DNA from: Mycobacterium triplex
Lineage (GTDB): Bacteria > Actinomycetota > Actinomycetes > Mycobacteriales > Mycobacteriaceae
Assembly (NCBI RefSeq): GCF_000689255.1
Contig: NZ_HG964446.1
Coordinates: forward strand, 3,194,854-3,258,853
Direction of reading: 5' to 3'
Length of the DNA: 64,000 nt
Below the pieces are notes generated by a model, which was not told where the DNA came from, searched no databases, and was given only the letters and a program-made list of their open reading frames with translations. A program made the translations under genes and the position numbers. This document shows positions 1-8,550 of the stretch, piece after piece (within the stretch, counting starts at the first letter, position 1; every line of letters begins with the position of its first letter).

Positions 1-2
1 AG

Positions 3-291
3 GTTGTCTCACCGGTCGACGCCGATTTGTCGGTACTGCCGCCCGTGCCCATCCACGCCGGCGCGGACGAGTTGCTGCTTCCCGATGCCGTGCTTTTGGC
101 AGAACGGTTGGAAACCAACGGAATCCGCTGCGATTTGCCACTGTGGGCCGGCCAGATTCACGACTTCCCGGTGGCGACCGACGTTTTGCCGGAGGGTAGG
201 CGGGGCCATCCGGTGCCTCGGGGATTTCGTCAAGGAAGTCACCGCCGAGTCGGCGTGCCGCGGCAGCGGACGGGTCACCGCCGCCGGGTAG
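3..291 (+). pseudogene. Alpha/beta hydrolase, C-terminal end, frameshifted
   Basis: This is the 3' end of an alpha/beta hydrolase of the hormone-sensitive-lipase type; the rest lies left of the window. Frame 3 reads a typical C-terminus (PVPIHAGADELLLPDA, then WAGQIHDFPV with the catalytic-His region GQIHDF, then LPEG). After about position 200 the conserved continuation (AIRCLGDFVKEVTA) is found only in frame 1, ending at TAG 289-291. Removing one G from the GGGG run at 202-205 restores a continuous LPEGRRAIRCLGDFVKEVT reading. The gene is therefore either a pseudogene with a +1 insertion or carries a sequencing indel. Without the correction frame 3 would run on to 455 with no family similarity. 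Confidence 0.6.
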
Positions 292-319
292 AGTGCGCCA
301 AACCGATTGCGCGGCAAGG

Positions 320-529
320 CTATTCGTATTCGTCGAAATCCGGGTCGGTGACGACCGACTGTCGCTGCTCCTGCCAATCGGAATCCGTTGTCTCCAGGGG
401 CACGTCGGCGTCATCCGGCCAGGCTGACGCGTGGTCGTCGTCCGGCGCGGCCTGACCGGCCGGGCGTTGTTGTTCGACGGCGTCCGCGATCGGCACGTCG
501 TCGGGGATTTCACCGGCGCTGTCGTGCAT
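320..529 (-). CDS. Small acidic conserved hypothetical protein (69 aa)
   Basis: I do not recognise a named family. From the ATG at 527-529 the product is 69 residues and strongly acidic, rich in Asp, Glu and Gln, opening MHDSAGEIPDDVPIADAVEQ and ending DFDEYE. It has no signal peptide or membrane segment. A longer frame upstream is basic and unlike the acidic part, so I chose the internal ATG. The gene is divergent from the FHA-ABC exporter, with 139 bp between starts that must hold both promoters. The compositional contrast with the flanking frame makes it a likely real cytosolic protein; function is unknown. Confidence 0.55.
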   Translation of the reverse strand: MHDSAGEIPDDVPIADAVEQQRPAGQAAPDDDHASAWPDDADVPLETTDSDWQEQRQSVVTDPDFDEYE

Positions 530-668
530 GCGCGGCCGGCTACCCGCACGGGCGCGATCGAAAACCGATGGGATTCTCCGAGAAATGGGGGCTGAAGAAC
601 GACACGGGCGCTGACCGGTATCGACGACAGGTGCCCGCTTTTGCCCCGACGCCGATACAGTGGGGCTC

Positions 669-3350
669 GTGACCCGAGCAGCCCCACCTGTGCTGACCGT
701 GCGGTACGAGGGATCCGAACGGACCTTTGCACCCGGCAACGATGTGGTCATCGGGCGTGACTTGCGGGCCGACGTCCGCGTCGCGCATCCGCTGATTTCC
801 CGGATACACCTGGTGGTGCGCTTCGATCAGGGCCGGTGGATCGCCATCGACAACGGCAGCCTCAATGGTTTGTACGTCAACAATCGTCGGGTACCCGCCG
901 TCGACATTCAGGACGGGCAGCGGGTCAACATCGGCAACCCGGACGGGCCGATGGTGACCTTCGAAGTCGGGCGTCACCAGGGTGTGGCGGGAACGCCGCC
1001 GCTGACGACGTCGATCCCGATCTCTACCGGGACGCACGATCCGCGGCTGGCACAGGGACGCCCCCCGACCGGCTCGATGTCGCAAGGCCTGGCTGGGCAC
1101 CCGCCGGCGAGCCCGTCGCGGCCGATGCCGACCTATCCTCCCCCCGCGCCGCATGCGGGTGCGCCATCCGGGCCACTGCCGACATCTCCGACCGGCTCGT
1201 CCGGCCCGGTGCAGCAGCATCACCCGACCGGCACCCATCCGGCCGGCCCGTCCAGCGGACCGATGTCGTCGCCGCACATTTACCGGCCACACCCCGCTCA
1301 GGTTCCCCCGGCCGCGCCGGTAGACCCACCGACCGCGCTGACGGGCCGCGTCGGCGGCGACGGCTCGAACCTCGCGACGTCGATGATGAAGATCCTGCGC
1401 CCGGGCAAGGCGGGCACGGACGCCCCGGGCGCGATCAGGATCGGGCGGGCCAACGACAACGACATCGTGATTCCCGAGGTGCTGGCATCGCGGCACCACG
1501 CGACCCTGATCCCGACGCCGAGCGGCACCGAGATCCATGACAACCGCAGCATCAACGGCACGTTCGTCAACGGTCAGCGGGTCGACTCCGCGTTACTGAA
1601 GGACGGCGACGTCGTCACGATCGGCAACATCGACCTGGTGTTCGCCGGCGGCGCGCTGGCCCGCCGGGACGCCGACACCGCGGCACAGACCCGCCTCGGC
1701 GGTCTGGACGTGCGCGGGGTGACCTGGACGATCGAAAACAACAAGACGCTGCTCGACGACATCTCGTTGGGCGCCAGTCCCGGGACCCTCACAGCGGTGA
1801 TCGGCCCGTCCGGCGCCGGCAAGTCGACCTTCGCCCGGCTGGTGGCCGGCTACACCCACCCCAGCAACGGCACGGTCGCATTCGAGGGCCACAACGTCCA
1901 CGCCGAATACGCCTCGCTGCGCAGCAGGATCGGGATGGTGCCGCAGGACGACGTGGTGCACGGACAGCTCACCGTGGAACAGGCGCTGGGGTACGCCGCG
2001 GAACTGCGGCTGCCGCCCGACACCACCAAGGCCGACCGCGAACAGGTCGTCGCCCGAGTGCTCGAGGAGCTGGAGATGACCCAGCACCTGCACACCCGGG
2101 TCGACAAGCTGTCCGGCGGTCAGCGCAAGCGGGCCTCGGTGGCACTGGAGTTGCTGACCGGACCGTCGCTGCTGATTCTCGACGAGCCGACCTCCGGTCT
2201 GGACCCGGCGCTGGACCGGCAGGTCATGACGATGCTGCGGCAGTTGGCCGACGCCGGTCGCGTGGTACTGGTGGTCACCCACTCGCTGACCTACCTGGAC
2301 GTCTGCGACCAGGTGCTGCTGCTGGCTCCCGGCGGCAAGACCGCGTTCTGCGGTCCGCCCGCCCAGATCGGCCCGGCCATGGGGACGACCAACTGGGCCG
2401 ACATCTTCAGTTCGGTCGCCGGCAATCCCGACGCGGCCAAGGCGAAATACCTGGCGCGGACCGGCCCACCGCCACCACCGCCGCCGGCGGAGAAACCGGC
2501 CGAGATCGGCGATCCGTCGCACACGAGTCTGCTGCGGCAGTTCTCCACGATCGCCCGGCGCCAGATCCGCTTGATCGTCTCCGACCGGGGCTATTTCATC
2601 TTCCTTGCGTTGCTGCCGTTCATCATGGGCTCGCTGTCGATGTCGGTGCCGGGCAACGTCGGCTTCGGCATCCCGAATCCGGTGGGCGACGCGCCCACCG
2701 AGCCGGGGCAGATCCTGGTGCTGCTCAATGTCGGAGCGGTGTTCATGGGGACCGCGTTGACGATCCGAGATCTCATCGGCGAGCGCGCCATCTTCTTGCG
2801 AGAACAGGCGGTCGGCCTCTCCACTTCGGCGTACTTGTTGGCAAAGGTCTGTGTCTATACGGTGTTCGCGGTCGTGCAGTCGGGCATCGTCACCGTCATC
2901 ACGCTGCTGGGCAAGGGCGGACCAACGCAGGGCGCCGCGGCGCTCGGCAAGGCGCCAGTGGAGCTGTTCGTCGATGTCGCGGCCACCACCGTCGCCTCGG
3001 CGATGCTCGGGCTGTTGCTGTCGTCGGTCGCGAAGTCCAACGACCAGATCATGCCCCTGCTGGTCGTTGCGGTGATGTCGCAGTTGGTGTTCTCCGGCGG
3101 CATGATCCCCGTGACGGGCCGCATCGGCCTCGACCAGATGTCCTGGGCCACCCCGGCGCGGTGGGGTTTCGCGGCGTCGGCGTCCACCATCGACCTGACC
3201 AAGCTGGAGCCCGGCCCGCAGGTCCCCAAGGACGCGCTCTGGCATCACAATGCCGGCACGTGGTGGTTCGACTTGGGCATGCTGATCGCGATCAGCGTTT
3301 TCTACCTGTGCTTCGTGCGCTGGAAGATTCGCCTCAAGGGTGGGCGCTGA
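669..3350 (+). CDS. FHA-domain ABC-2 type exporter (Rv1747-like)
   Basis: This is a one-polypeptide ABC exporter with two N-terminal FHA phosphothreonine-binding domains. FHA1 covers about residues 10-100 (core IGRDLRADVRVAHPLISR) and FHA2 about 250-335 (core IGRANDNDIVIPEVLASR). Between them is a Pro/Gly/Ser/Thr-rich linker. The nucleotide-binding domain has Walker A GPSGAGKS (379-386), signature LSGGQRKRA and Walker B LLILDEPTSGLD. About six membrane helices follow from about residue 635. It matches M. tuberculosis Rv1747 almost end to end; there the linker is phosphorylated by PknF and the protein is implicated in cell-envelope lipid export and virulence. A GTG at 660 is also possible, but GTG 669 has a GGGG element just upstream. 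No kinase gene precedes it here. Confidence 0.93.
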   Translation: MTRAAPPVLTVRYEGSERTFAPGNDVVIGRDLRADVRVAHPLISRIHLVVRFDQGRWIAIDNGSLNGLYVNNRRVPAVDIQDGQRVNIGNPDGPMVTFEVGRHQGVAGTPPLTTSIPISTGTHDPRLAQGRPPTGSMSQGLAGHPPASPSRPMPTYPPPAPHAGAPSGPLPTSPTGSSGPVQQHHPTGTHPAGPSSGPMSSPHIYRPHPAQVPPAAPVDPPTALTGRVGGDGSNLATSMMKILRPGKAGTDAPGAIRIGRANDNDIVIPEVLASRHHATLIPTPSGTEIHDNRSINGTFVNGQRVDSALLKDGDVVTIGNIDLVFAGGALARRDADTAAQTRLGGLDVRGVTWTIENNKTLLDDISLGASPGTLTAVIGPSGAGKSTFARLVAGYTHPSNGTVAFEGHNVHAEYASLRSRIGMVPQDDVVHGQLTVEQALGYAAELRLPPDTTKADREQVVARVLEELEMTQHLHTRVDKLSGGQRKRASVALELLTGPSLLILDEPTSGLDPALDRQVMTMLRQLADAGRVVLVVTHSLTYLDVCDQVLLLAPGGKTAFCGPPAQIGPAMGTTNWADIFSSVAGNPDAAKAKYLARTGPPPPPPPAEKPAEIGDPSHTSLLRQFSTIARRQIRLIVSDRGYFIFLALLPFIMGSLSMSVPGNVGFGIPNPVGDAPTEPGQILVLLNVGAVFMGTALTIRDLIGERAIFLREQAVGLSTSAYLLAKVCVYTVFAVVQSGIVTVITLLGKGGPTQGAAALGKAPVELFVDVAATTVASAMLGLLLSSVAKSNDQIMPLLVVAVMSQLVFSGGMIPVTGRIGLDQMSWATPARWGFAASASTIDLTKLEPGPQVPKDALWHHNAGTWWFDLGMLIAISVFYLCFVRWKIRLKGGR

Positions 3351-3368
3351 TCACTCGACGATAGGGGT

Positions 3369-3533
3369 CTAGGCCCCCTTGCGGACTGTCTGCTCGGACG
3401 CGGCGTGCATCCGATCCGACAGTCGAAGGAGATCGTGCTCGCCGATCCCATGGGGCAGGGTATACGCCAGCTGACGCAATTCAACGGCATAGTTGCGCAG
3501 CTCCTGCCGGAGGCGCGTCTCAACAGTCGGCAT
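3369..3533 (-). CDS. Small conserved hypothetical protein (54 aa)
   Basis: A short protein opening MPTVETRLRQELRNYAVELR and ending QTVRKGA, predicted largely helical, with no signal or membrane segment. The start was chosen at the ATG at 3531-3533 because a clear ribosome-binding site (GGGAG) sits five bases upstream; an earlier ATG at 3572 has no such site. It converges on the exporter gene with only 18 bp between the stops. The residue pattern (TLPHGIGEHDLLRLSDRM) looks conserved rather than random, but I cannot assign a family. Codon use fits the genome. Confidence 0.5.
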   Translation of the reverse strand: MPTVETRLRQELRNYAVELRQLAYTLPHGIGEHDLLRLSDRMHAASEQTVRKGA

Positions 3534-3665
3534 GACTTCTCCCGATCTTCGATCCGCCAATTTCAAGATCATCGCAGCCCGGCGCCGATTCCGCGATGGG
3601 TCAGACGCGAATTAACGGGAGTTTGACAGCGTATTTACAACAGCGAGCATCTCGAGGACGGGCGA

Positions 3666-4490
3666 TCAAGGGTGTGCGGCAACAAATGTTTCGTTGCCGA
3701 CGCCGACGGCGAGTCCGTCGGCGTCGAAGGGTGCGGCCAGCCGGGCGTGCAGCCTTTCCCGATCGGTGAGACGGCTGATCTCGGCGGTTTGGCGAGCGAA
3801 TAGACGCCCGAAAGTTGGGTAAAGCCAACGCATTACGGCCCGCTCCGCGTTGCTGCAGCGCGCCGCACAGTAGCCGACGTGGCCCAGCTCGTCGGTCAGG
3901 ATTTCGGCGTAGAGGCGGTCGATCCGTGCCGCGACATCTGGTTCGTCCGCGAATAATTCGACGCCGACGCGGCGCAACTCGTCGAACATGATGCAGCCCG
4001 CCATTTCTGCCGCGCCCACGAACGGGAATCCGAATCGTTCGGGCAGAAACACTTCCATCTTCACGAATTGCCGCATCACGAACGGCGGCACCACCACCTG
4101 GAACGGCAGACCGAAGATGTCGAGCACGTAGGCCAACAGCCGGGTGTGGTAGTGCTCCTCGAGCGCGAGGTAGATACGCTCGGGCGGTTCGTCGGGGCCG
4201 CCGATGCGCCCGTAGGTGTCGCCCAAATCCACGCCGAACCGCTCCGCCTGGTTGAGCTTCGCGGTGGCCAGGAGGAACAGCATCTCGCGGGACAACCCAG
4301 CCTCCGGTCGCCGGCGACGCAGGTTCCGCAGGAACACATCTCGATCGATCTGCCGAGCGGAGCGCACCGGGTCGGCCTCCAACGACGTGAAGAACTCTTC
4401 ACGGTTGGCCAGCCGGCGATGCAGCAGATCGGCGTCGCCGTCCCGATGCGCCAGGTAGGCCCGGTAGCCGTCGATACCTGTGGCGGTCAT
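3666..4490 (-). CDS. Ferritin-like putative di-metal protein (274 aa)
   Basis: No named family is recognised, but the carboxylate pattern resembles ferritin-like diiron proteins. Glu83 (QAERFG) and the ExxH motif Glu112-His115 (EEHYH) form one half. Glu162 (AAEMAGC) and the ExxH motif Glu201-His204 (TDELGH) form the other. This E, ExxH, E, ExxH spacing would suit a four-helix bundle holding two metals. The chain has no signal peptide. It overlaps the upstream TetR gene by 4 bp (ATGA), so the pair is co-transcribed and probably translationally coupled. A hydroxylase, desaturase-like or oxidase role is an inference; no substrate can be read from the sequence. Confidence 0.6.
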   Translation of the reverse strand: MTATGIDGYRAYLAHRDGDADLLHRRLANREEFFTSLEADPVRSARQIDRDVFLRNLRRRRPEAGLSREMLFLLATAKLNQAERFGVDLGDTYGRIGGPDEPPERIYLALEEHYHTRLLAYVLDIFGLPFQVVVPPFVMRQFVKMEVFLPERFGFPFVGAAEMAGCIMFDELRRVGVELFADEPDVAARIDRLYAEILTDELGHVGYCAARCSNAERAVMRWLYPTFGRLFARQTAEISRLTDRERLHARLAAPFDADGLAVGVGNETFVAAHP

Positions 4491-5137
4491 GTTGCCTCCA
4501 TTCCTGCGACGATCGTCTTGACATAGCGGTCCAGCAGCGCGGCACGCGTTTTCCGCGTTTCGCTGGTGGCCAGCAGGGCGAACAGGCCGGTCATGAAGAT
4601 CACGCCGAGCTCACCCGGATCGGCGTCCCGCGCCACCCGTCCCGCGGCCTGTGCGTCTCGGATTGCGGCGATGACGAATTCGGCCAGCGGATGCTCGGCC
4701 GTCTCGTCCTCGAGGGGGCGCGTCGCGGAGAAGTGCAACCCGAGCATGTCCCGGAAGACCACGGGGCCGAGTCGCTCTTCGGCGGCGAGCACTTGACGCA
4801 CCAGAAGTCTGAGCATCGCCAACAGGTCGCCGGCGCCGCTCGTCTTGGGCGCGAGTTTGGCCACGATCTTGACTTCCTCGGCCCGTTCCAATTCGACGAG
4901 GACGTGCTCTTTGGTGGGGAAGTGGAAATAGAAGGTGCCACGCGCGACACCCGTGGCCGCGGCAATGGCCGCGACGTCCGCCCCGGCCAGTCCGGCACGC
5001 CCGATCTCGGCCACCGCGGCGTCGAAAAGACGTGCGCGCGTTTGGAGTCGCTGCGACTCCCGAGCGTTCACCAGCGGGGAAGTCTCGGAGGCCGACGTCG
5101 ACGGCATGCCAGGAAACGTATCCGCTCTCGCTGGCAT
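4487..5137 (-). CDS. TetR/AcrR family transcriptional regulator
   Basis: The N-terminal helix-turn-helix domain spans about residues 30-80, with RARLFDAAVAEIGRAGLAG followed by the recognition segment TGVARGTFYFHFPTKEHVL. The C-terminal half is the ligand-binding domain, which has no family-specific signature I can name. It is 216 residues long, normal for TetR. It lies divergent from the large FadE-to-FadD operon starting at 5294 and is the first gene of a pair with the ferritin-like gene, so it may control both directions from the 5138-5293 gap. The start is taken at ATG 5137; a second ATG at 5107 would shorten it by ten residues. Confidence 0.88.
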   Translation of the reverse strand: MPARADTFPGMPSTSASETSPLVNARESQRLQTRARLFDAAVAEIGRAGLAGADVAAIAAATGVARGTFYFHFPTKEHVLVELERAEEVKIVAKLAPKTSGAGDLLAMLRLLVRQVLAAEERLGPVVFRDMLGLHFSATRPLEDETAEHPLAEFVIAAIRDAQAAGRVARDADPGELGVIFMTGLFALLATSETRKTRAALLDRYVKTIVAGMEAT

Positions 5138-5293
5138 CTGTCAATGACGGGTGTCAGCCAAACATGGGCGCCGCCGTTCGCAGGGTGCGCCGGACGCCAT
5201 TGCGGCCGGGCGTAACGTCAGTGCGAAATCGCGGGCGAAACCTCGCTGCGGCGTTACGCTGACGCGGCGGATAGAAGGGTGAGGTGGGCCGGA

Positions 5294-6472
5294 ATGGATT
5301 TCGAACTCGACGCCGGGCAACGCGCGTGGCTGACCGAGGTTCGCGAATTCCTCTCCGAAAACGTCACCCCGGAATTGCGAGCCGAGCTGGCCGAGCACGA
5401 TCTGGAATTCCCCGACGGCGAGGTTGCCCGGTTCCGCCGCAAGATCGGCGAGAAGGGCTGGTTCGGCCTGAACTGGCCGCGTGAATACGGGGGACTCGGG
5501 CTCGGCGCGGTGCATCAACACCTGCTGATGAGCGAGTTCGAATACTGGGGCGTGCCCGGACCCGACCTCACGGTCACCTCGGTGGCGCCGATGATCATGC
5601 GCCATGGCACCGAGCAGAACAAAACCGAGTGGCTCCCGCTGATCGCCAGGGGCGAAATGATCTGTGCCGTCGGCTATTCCGAAGCCGATGCCGGAACGGA
5701 CCTGGCCAGCCTGCGCACCCGCGCGACGCGCGATGGCGACCATTGGGTGATCAACGGCAGCAAGATCTGGAACAGCGGGGCGCAGCGAGCCACCCACGAA
5801 TGGTTGTGCGTGCGCACCGACCCGAATGGTGTACGCCATCGCGGGATTTCGGTCATCATCGTGCCGATCGACACCCCGGGGATCGGAATCCGCCCGCTGT
5901 ATGCGTGGTCGGGCTACCGCACCAACGAGGTACATTTCGACGACGTACGCGTCCCGGTCACGAATCTGGTGGGTGAGGTCAACCGCGGCTGGACCTACAT
6001 CACCGGCGCGCTCGATCTGGAGCGCGGTGCACTGACCAACGCCGGCGATCTGCGTCGCGCCGTGGACGAGTTGCGCGAACTTGCCCGCCGCCCGCGACGC
6101 GACGGCTCGGTGCCGTCCGGCGATCCGGCCCTTATGCGTCGGCTGGCGCAGGCCGAGGCCGACGTCGAGGTGGCGACGTTGATGGGTTACGAGGCAGCCT
6201 CGATGCTCGACAGCGACGTGATCCCGACCGTGCAGGTCAGCGTCGAGAAGGTGTTCACCAGTGAGCTGCGGCAGCGCATCGCCGACCTGGCCCTCGACCT
6301 GTTGGGCCCCGACGGCCTGCTGGCGCACCGCAGCGAAACCGCGCCCCTGGCAGGCAAATTCGAACGGCTGTACCGGGCCGCCCCGCTGATGCGCTTCGGT
6401 GGCGGCACCAACGAGGTGCTGCGCGATGTCATCGCCCAGCGCGGCCACGGAATGCCTTCCTATGGACGGTGA
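5294..6472 (+). CDS. Acyl-CoA dehydrogenase (FadE), LDLER-type subunit
   Basis: A flavin acyl-CoA dehydrogenase that introduces an alpha-beta double bond into an acyl-CoA. It has the N-terminal helical domain (DAGQRAWLTEVREFL), the central beta domain (CAVGYSEADAGTDLASL) and the C-terminal domain ending FGGGTNEVLRD. The Glu of a YEGT motif is absent, but Glu243 in ALDLERGAL occupies the helix-G position used as base by isovaleryl-CoA dehydrogenase-type enzymes. Its partner gene begins 3 bp downstream. Adjacent non-identical FadE pairs (FadE26-27, FadE28-29) form alpha2beta2 dehydrogenases for steroid side chains, and this pair is probably the same kind. Start ATG 5294 was chosen over an upstream ATG at 5279 because the family begins MDFELDAGQ. 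Confidence 0.9.
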   Translation: MDFELDAGQRAWLTEVREFLSENVTPELRAELAEHDLEFPDGEVARFRRKIGEKGWFGLNWPREYGGLGLGAVHQHLLMSEFEYWGVPGPDLTVTSVAPMIMRHGTEQNKTEWLPLIARGEMICAVGYSEADAGTDLASLRTRATRDGDHWVINGSKIWNSGAQRATHEWLCVRTDPNGVRHRGISVIIVPIDTPGIGIRPLYAWSGYRTNEVHFDDVRVPVTNLVGEVNRGWTYITGALDLERGALTNAGDLRRAVDELRELARRPRRDGSVPSGDPALMRRLAQAEADVEVATLMGYEAASMLDSDVIPTVQVSVEKVFTSELRQRIADLALDLLGPDGLLAHRSETAPLAGKFERLYRAAPLMRFGGGTNEVLRDVIAQRGHGMPSYGR

Positions 6473-6475
6473 TGC

Positions 6476-7597
6476 GTGAAGGCGATCCCCACCACGCAGC
6501 AGCGCGAGTTCGGCGCGTCGATGCGCGCGCTGCTGGCCGCGGAGTGCCCGCTGAATCTGGTCCGCGGGCTGGGTGAACCCGGCGCCGATCGCAGCACCCC
6601 GGCGCTGTGGAAGGCATTGGCCGGCGCCGGCGTGTTCGGCCTCGCCGTTGCCGAGGAGTACGGCGGCTCGGGCGGCTCGCTGGGCGATCTGGCCGTCTTC
6701 TACACCGAAGCCGGCCGCGCGCTGTGTCCGACGGCCGTGCACAGCACCATCACCACAGCGCTGGCGATAGACCAGCTTGGCTCTCCGGAGGTCAAGTCCG
6801 CGCGGCTGCCGCAGCTGGCGGCCGGGACTGTCCGCGGCACCACCGCGCTGTGGAATGCCCGCGACGCCGCGGATGTTTCGGCTGTGCTGCACGCCCGTCC
6901 CGACTCGACCGGGTGGCGCCTCGACGGTGTCGCGGACTATGTCGCCGACGCCGACATCGCCGACCTCATCGTGGTGTCGGCCGCTGCCGGCGAGCACACG
7001 CTGGTCTTCGCCGTCGACACCGGCACGTCCGGCCTGAGCCTGGTGCCGCTCGCCATGGCCGGCGGGTACCGGGCGTTCGCGGTGCGGTTCGACGATGTGA
7101 CCGTCGGTGCCGAAGCGCTGATCGACAGCGGCCCACCGGATCGGACCGCGTTGCGCCGCTTGGCGAATGCGGCCGTCGCCTTGGGGTCACTGGACCTGGT
7201 CGGGGTCGGTCAGGCGGTGCTGGACCGCACCGTCGAGTACACCAAGCTGCGCCACCAGTTCGGCCGCCCGATCGCCTCTTTCCAGGCGGCGCAGCATCTG
7301 GTCGCCAACATGCACATCGCCTTGGCCGCAGCGCGATTGACCGCGCATTCCGCCGTGTTCTGGATCGCCCGGGGACAGACGGCGACCCGACAAACGGCCA
7401 TCGCGCGGATGCATGCGGGCACGGCGGCCCGGCTGGTTACGCTGGATGCCCATCAATTGCATGGCGGGATCGGCTACGTGACCGAAACAGATCTGCACCT
7501 GTGGACCGAACGGGCAAGGCTCGGTTCAACTCTCGGCGGCGGCGCCGGCGTCGCCGCGGCCTGGCTGGAGGAAACCTTGGAGGAGATCCGTGAGTGA
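6476..7597 (+). CDS. Acyl-CoA dehydrogenase (FadE), partner subunit
   Basis: The second FadE of the pair, 373 residues from a GTG start. It has the usual fold (EYGGSGGSLGDLAVF in the N-domain, RHQFGRPIASFQAAQH in the C-domain, HGGIGYVTETDLHLW near the end). It lacks both the helix-G LDLER glutamate and a YEGT glutamate, which fits a non-catalytic or FAD-supplying subunit of a heteromeric dehydrogenase. The start lies 3 bp after the preceding stop and the end overlaps the next gene by 8 bp, so the two FadE products are made together. Substrate is unknown; short, branched or ring-attached acyl chains are typical for such heteromers. Confidence 0.88.
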   Translation: MKAIPTTQQREFGASMRALLAAECPLNLVRGLGEPGADRSTPALWKALAGAGVFGLAVAEEYGGSGGSLGDLAVFYTEAGRALCPTAVHSTITTALAIDQLGSPEVKSARLPQLAAGTVRGTTALWNARDAADVSAVLHARPDSTGWRLDGVADYVADADIADLIVVSAAAGEHTLVFAVDTGTSGLSLVPLAMAGGYRAFAVRFDDVTVGAEALIDSGPPDRTALRRLANAAVALGSLDLVGVGQAVLDRTVEYTKLRHQFGRPIASFQAAQHLVANMHIALAAARLTAHSAVFWIARGQTATRQTAIARMHAGTAARLVTLDAHQLHGGIGYVTETDLHLWTERARLGSTLGGGAGVAAAWLEETLEEIRE

Positions 7598-8090
7598 GGA
7601 CACCCTGATCGACGCCGAGTCGGCGTCGCGAGTGGGTACCGTTGCCGCGACCGCGACCGGCGAGGTGAACCGACGCGATTGGCAGCGCTGGGCGGCCGCG
7701 GTCGGTGACCACAATCCGCTGTACTTCGATCCGGATTACGCCCGTGCCAACGGATTTCGCGACATATTCTGCCCACCGCTGTATCTGCAGTACGCGGTGC
7801 TCGGCGTCGTGCACCTTGACTCGCTGCGGCCCGACGGTTCCTCGGGTGCGGTTTCGGGAAGCCTCGCGTTTCCGCGCGCACCGAAACGGATGGCCGGCGG
7901 GGAGAGCTTCACCTTTCACCTGCCCGCGTATCACCGCGACGAGATCGAGATGGTCCGCACCATCGAGTCGATCGTCGAAAAGCAAGGCCGCTCCGGAAAA
8001 TTCGTCCTGGTCACCTGGCACACGGTGTACCGCAACCAGCACGGCGAGCTGGTCGCCGAAGCCGCGACGTCGATGATCGCCCGACCCTAG
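7590..8090 (+). CDS. MaoC-like hydratase subunit with N-terminal FAS1-like fold, His replaced
   Basis: A single hot-dog domain of the MaoC/FAS1-like dehydratase group, 166 residues. The hydratase motif is recognisable at AAAVGDHNPLYFDPDYARA, but the catalytic His is Tyr45; Asp40 and Asp47 remain. That suggests a structural partner rather than a complete hydratase. A second MaoC gene follows 7 bp after its stop and keeps the His. This mirrors ChsH2-ChsH1, where one MaoC chain is inactive and the pair forms the enoyl-CoA hydratase of steroid side-chain breakdown. The GTG start at 7590 overlaps the preceding FadE by 8 bp. Confidence 0.82.
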   Translation: MSEDTLIDAESASRVGTVAATATGEVNRRDWQRWAAAVGDHNPLYFDPDYARANGFRDIFCPPLYLQYAVLGVVHLDSLRPDGSSGAVSGSLAFPRAPKRMAGGESFTFHLPAYHRDEIEMVRTIESIVEKQGRSGKFVLVTWHTVYRNQHGELVAEAATSMIARP

Positions 8091-8097
8091 GAATCCC

Positions 8098-8550
8098 ATG
8101 ACCGATCAGGTGTGCTACGACGACGTCGAGGTGGGCGAGCAGATTCCCGCGCTGACCGTCACCGCCGACGAGACCCAGCTGTTCTTTTTCAGCGCCGCCA
8201 CTTACAACGGCCACCGCATTCACTACGACAAGGAGTGGGCGCGCGACGTCGAAGGCTACGACAACGTGTTGGTGCACGGCCCGTTGCAAGCGGCGCTGCT
8301 GGCCCGCGCCCTGGGCGACTGGATCGGCGGCCGCGGTCGTCTGGTGTCCTTTTCGGTGCAGAACCGGGCGACCGCCTTGCCCGGCGAGCCGCTGACCTTC
8401 GGCGGAGTGGTCACCGCGAAGCGCCTGGCGGACGGCGCCGCACTGGTGGATCTCGAAATCGCCGGGCGCCGCGGCGACACCGTGCTGATGCCCGGAACCG
8501 CGACCGTCGAGCTGCCACTTCGAGAAACCATCAGCGGAACGCCGTCGTGA
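8098..8550 (+). CDS. MaoC-like enoyl-CoA hydratase, catalytic subunit candidate
   Basis: A 150-residue hot-dog protein with the motif TYNGHRIHYDKEWARD; His42 and Asp44 sit in the hydratase loop, while the usual Asp five residues before the His is Asn37. This TxNxHRIHYD form is common in mycobacterial and HTD2-like hydratases. VHGPLQAALLARAL forms the central helix. With the upstream His-less MaoC chain it probably forms a heteromeric hydratase adding water to the product of the FadE pair. It starts at an ATG 7 bp downstream of the previous stop and overlaps the aldolase gene by 4 bp (GTGA). Confidence 0.85.
   Translation: MTDQVCYDDVEVGEQIPALTVTADETQLFFFSAATYNGHRIHYDKEWARDVEGYDNVLVHGPLQAALLARALGDWIGGRGRLVSFSVQNRATALPGEPLTFGGVVTAKRLADGAALVDLEIAGRRGDTVLMPGTATVELPLRETISGTPS

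Noticed and set aside
5130..5165. GTCA-rich stretch (GTCAATGAC, then GTGTCAG) between the TetR and FadE starts.
   Set aside because: Arms are only 4 bp and no second copy was found; too weak to list as an operator.
5141..6997. A 618-codon open frame on the minus strand opposite the FadE genes.
   Set aside because: It is antisense to well-conserved FadE sequence and its product is Arg/Gly/Ala-rich without any domain, as expected from high-GC third-position bias.
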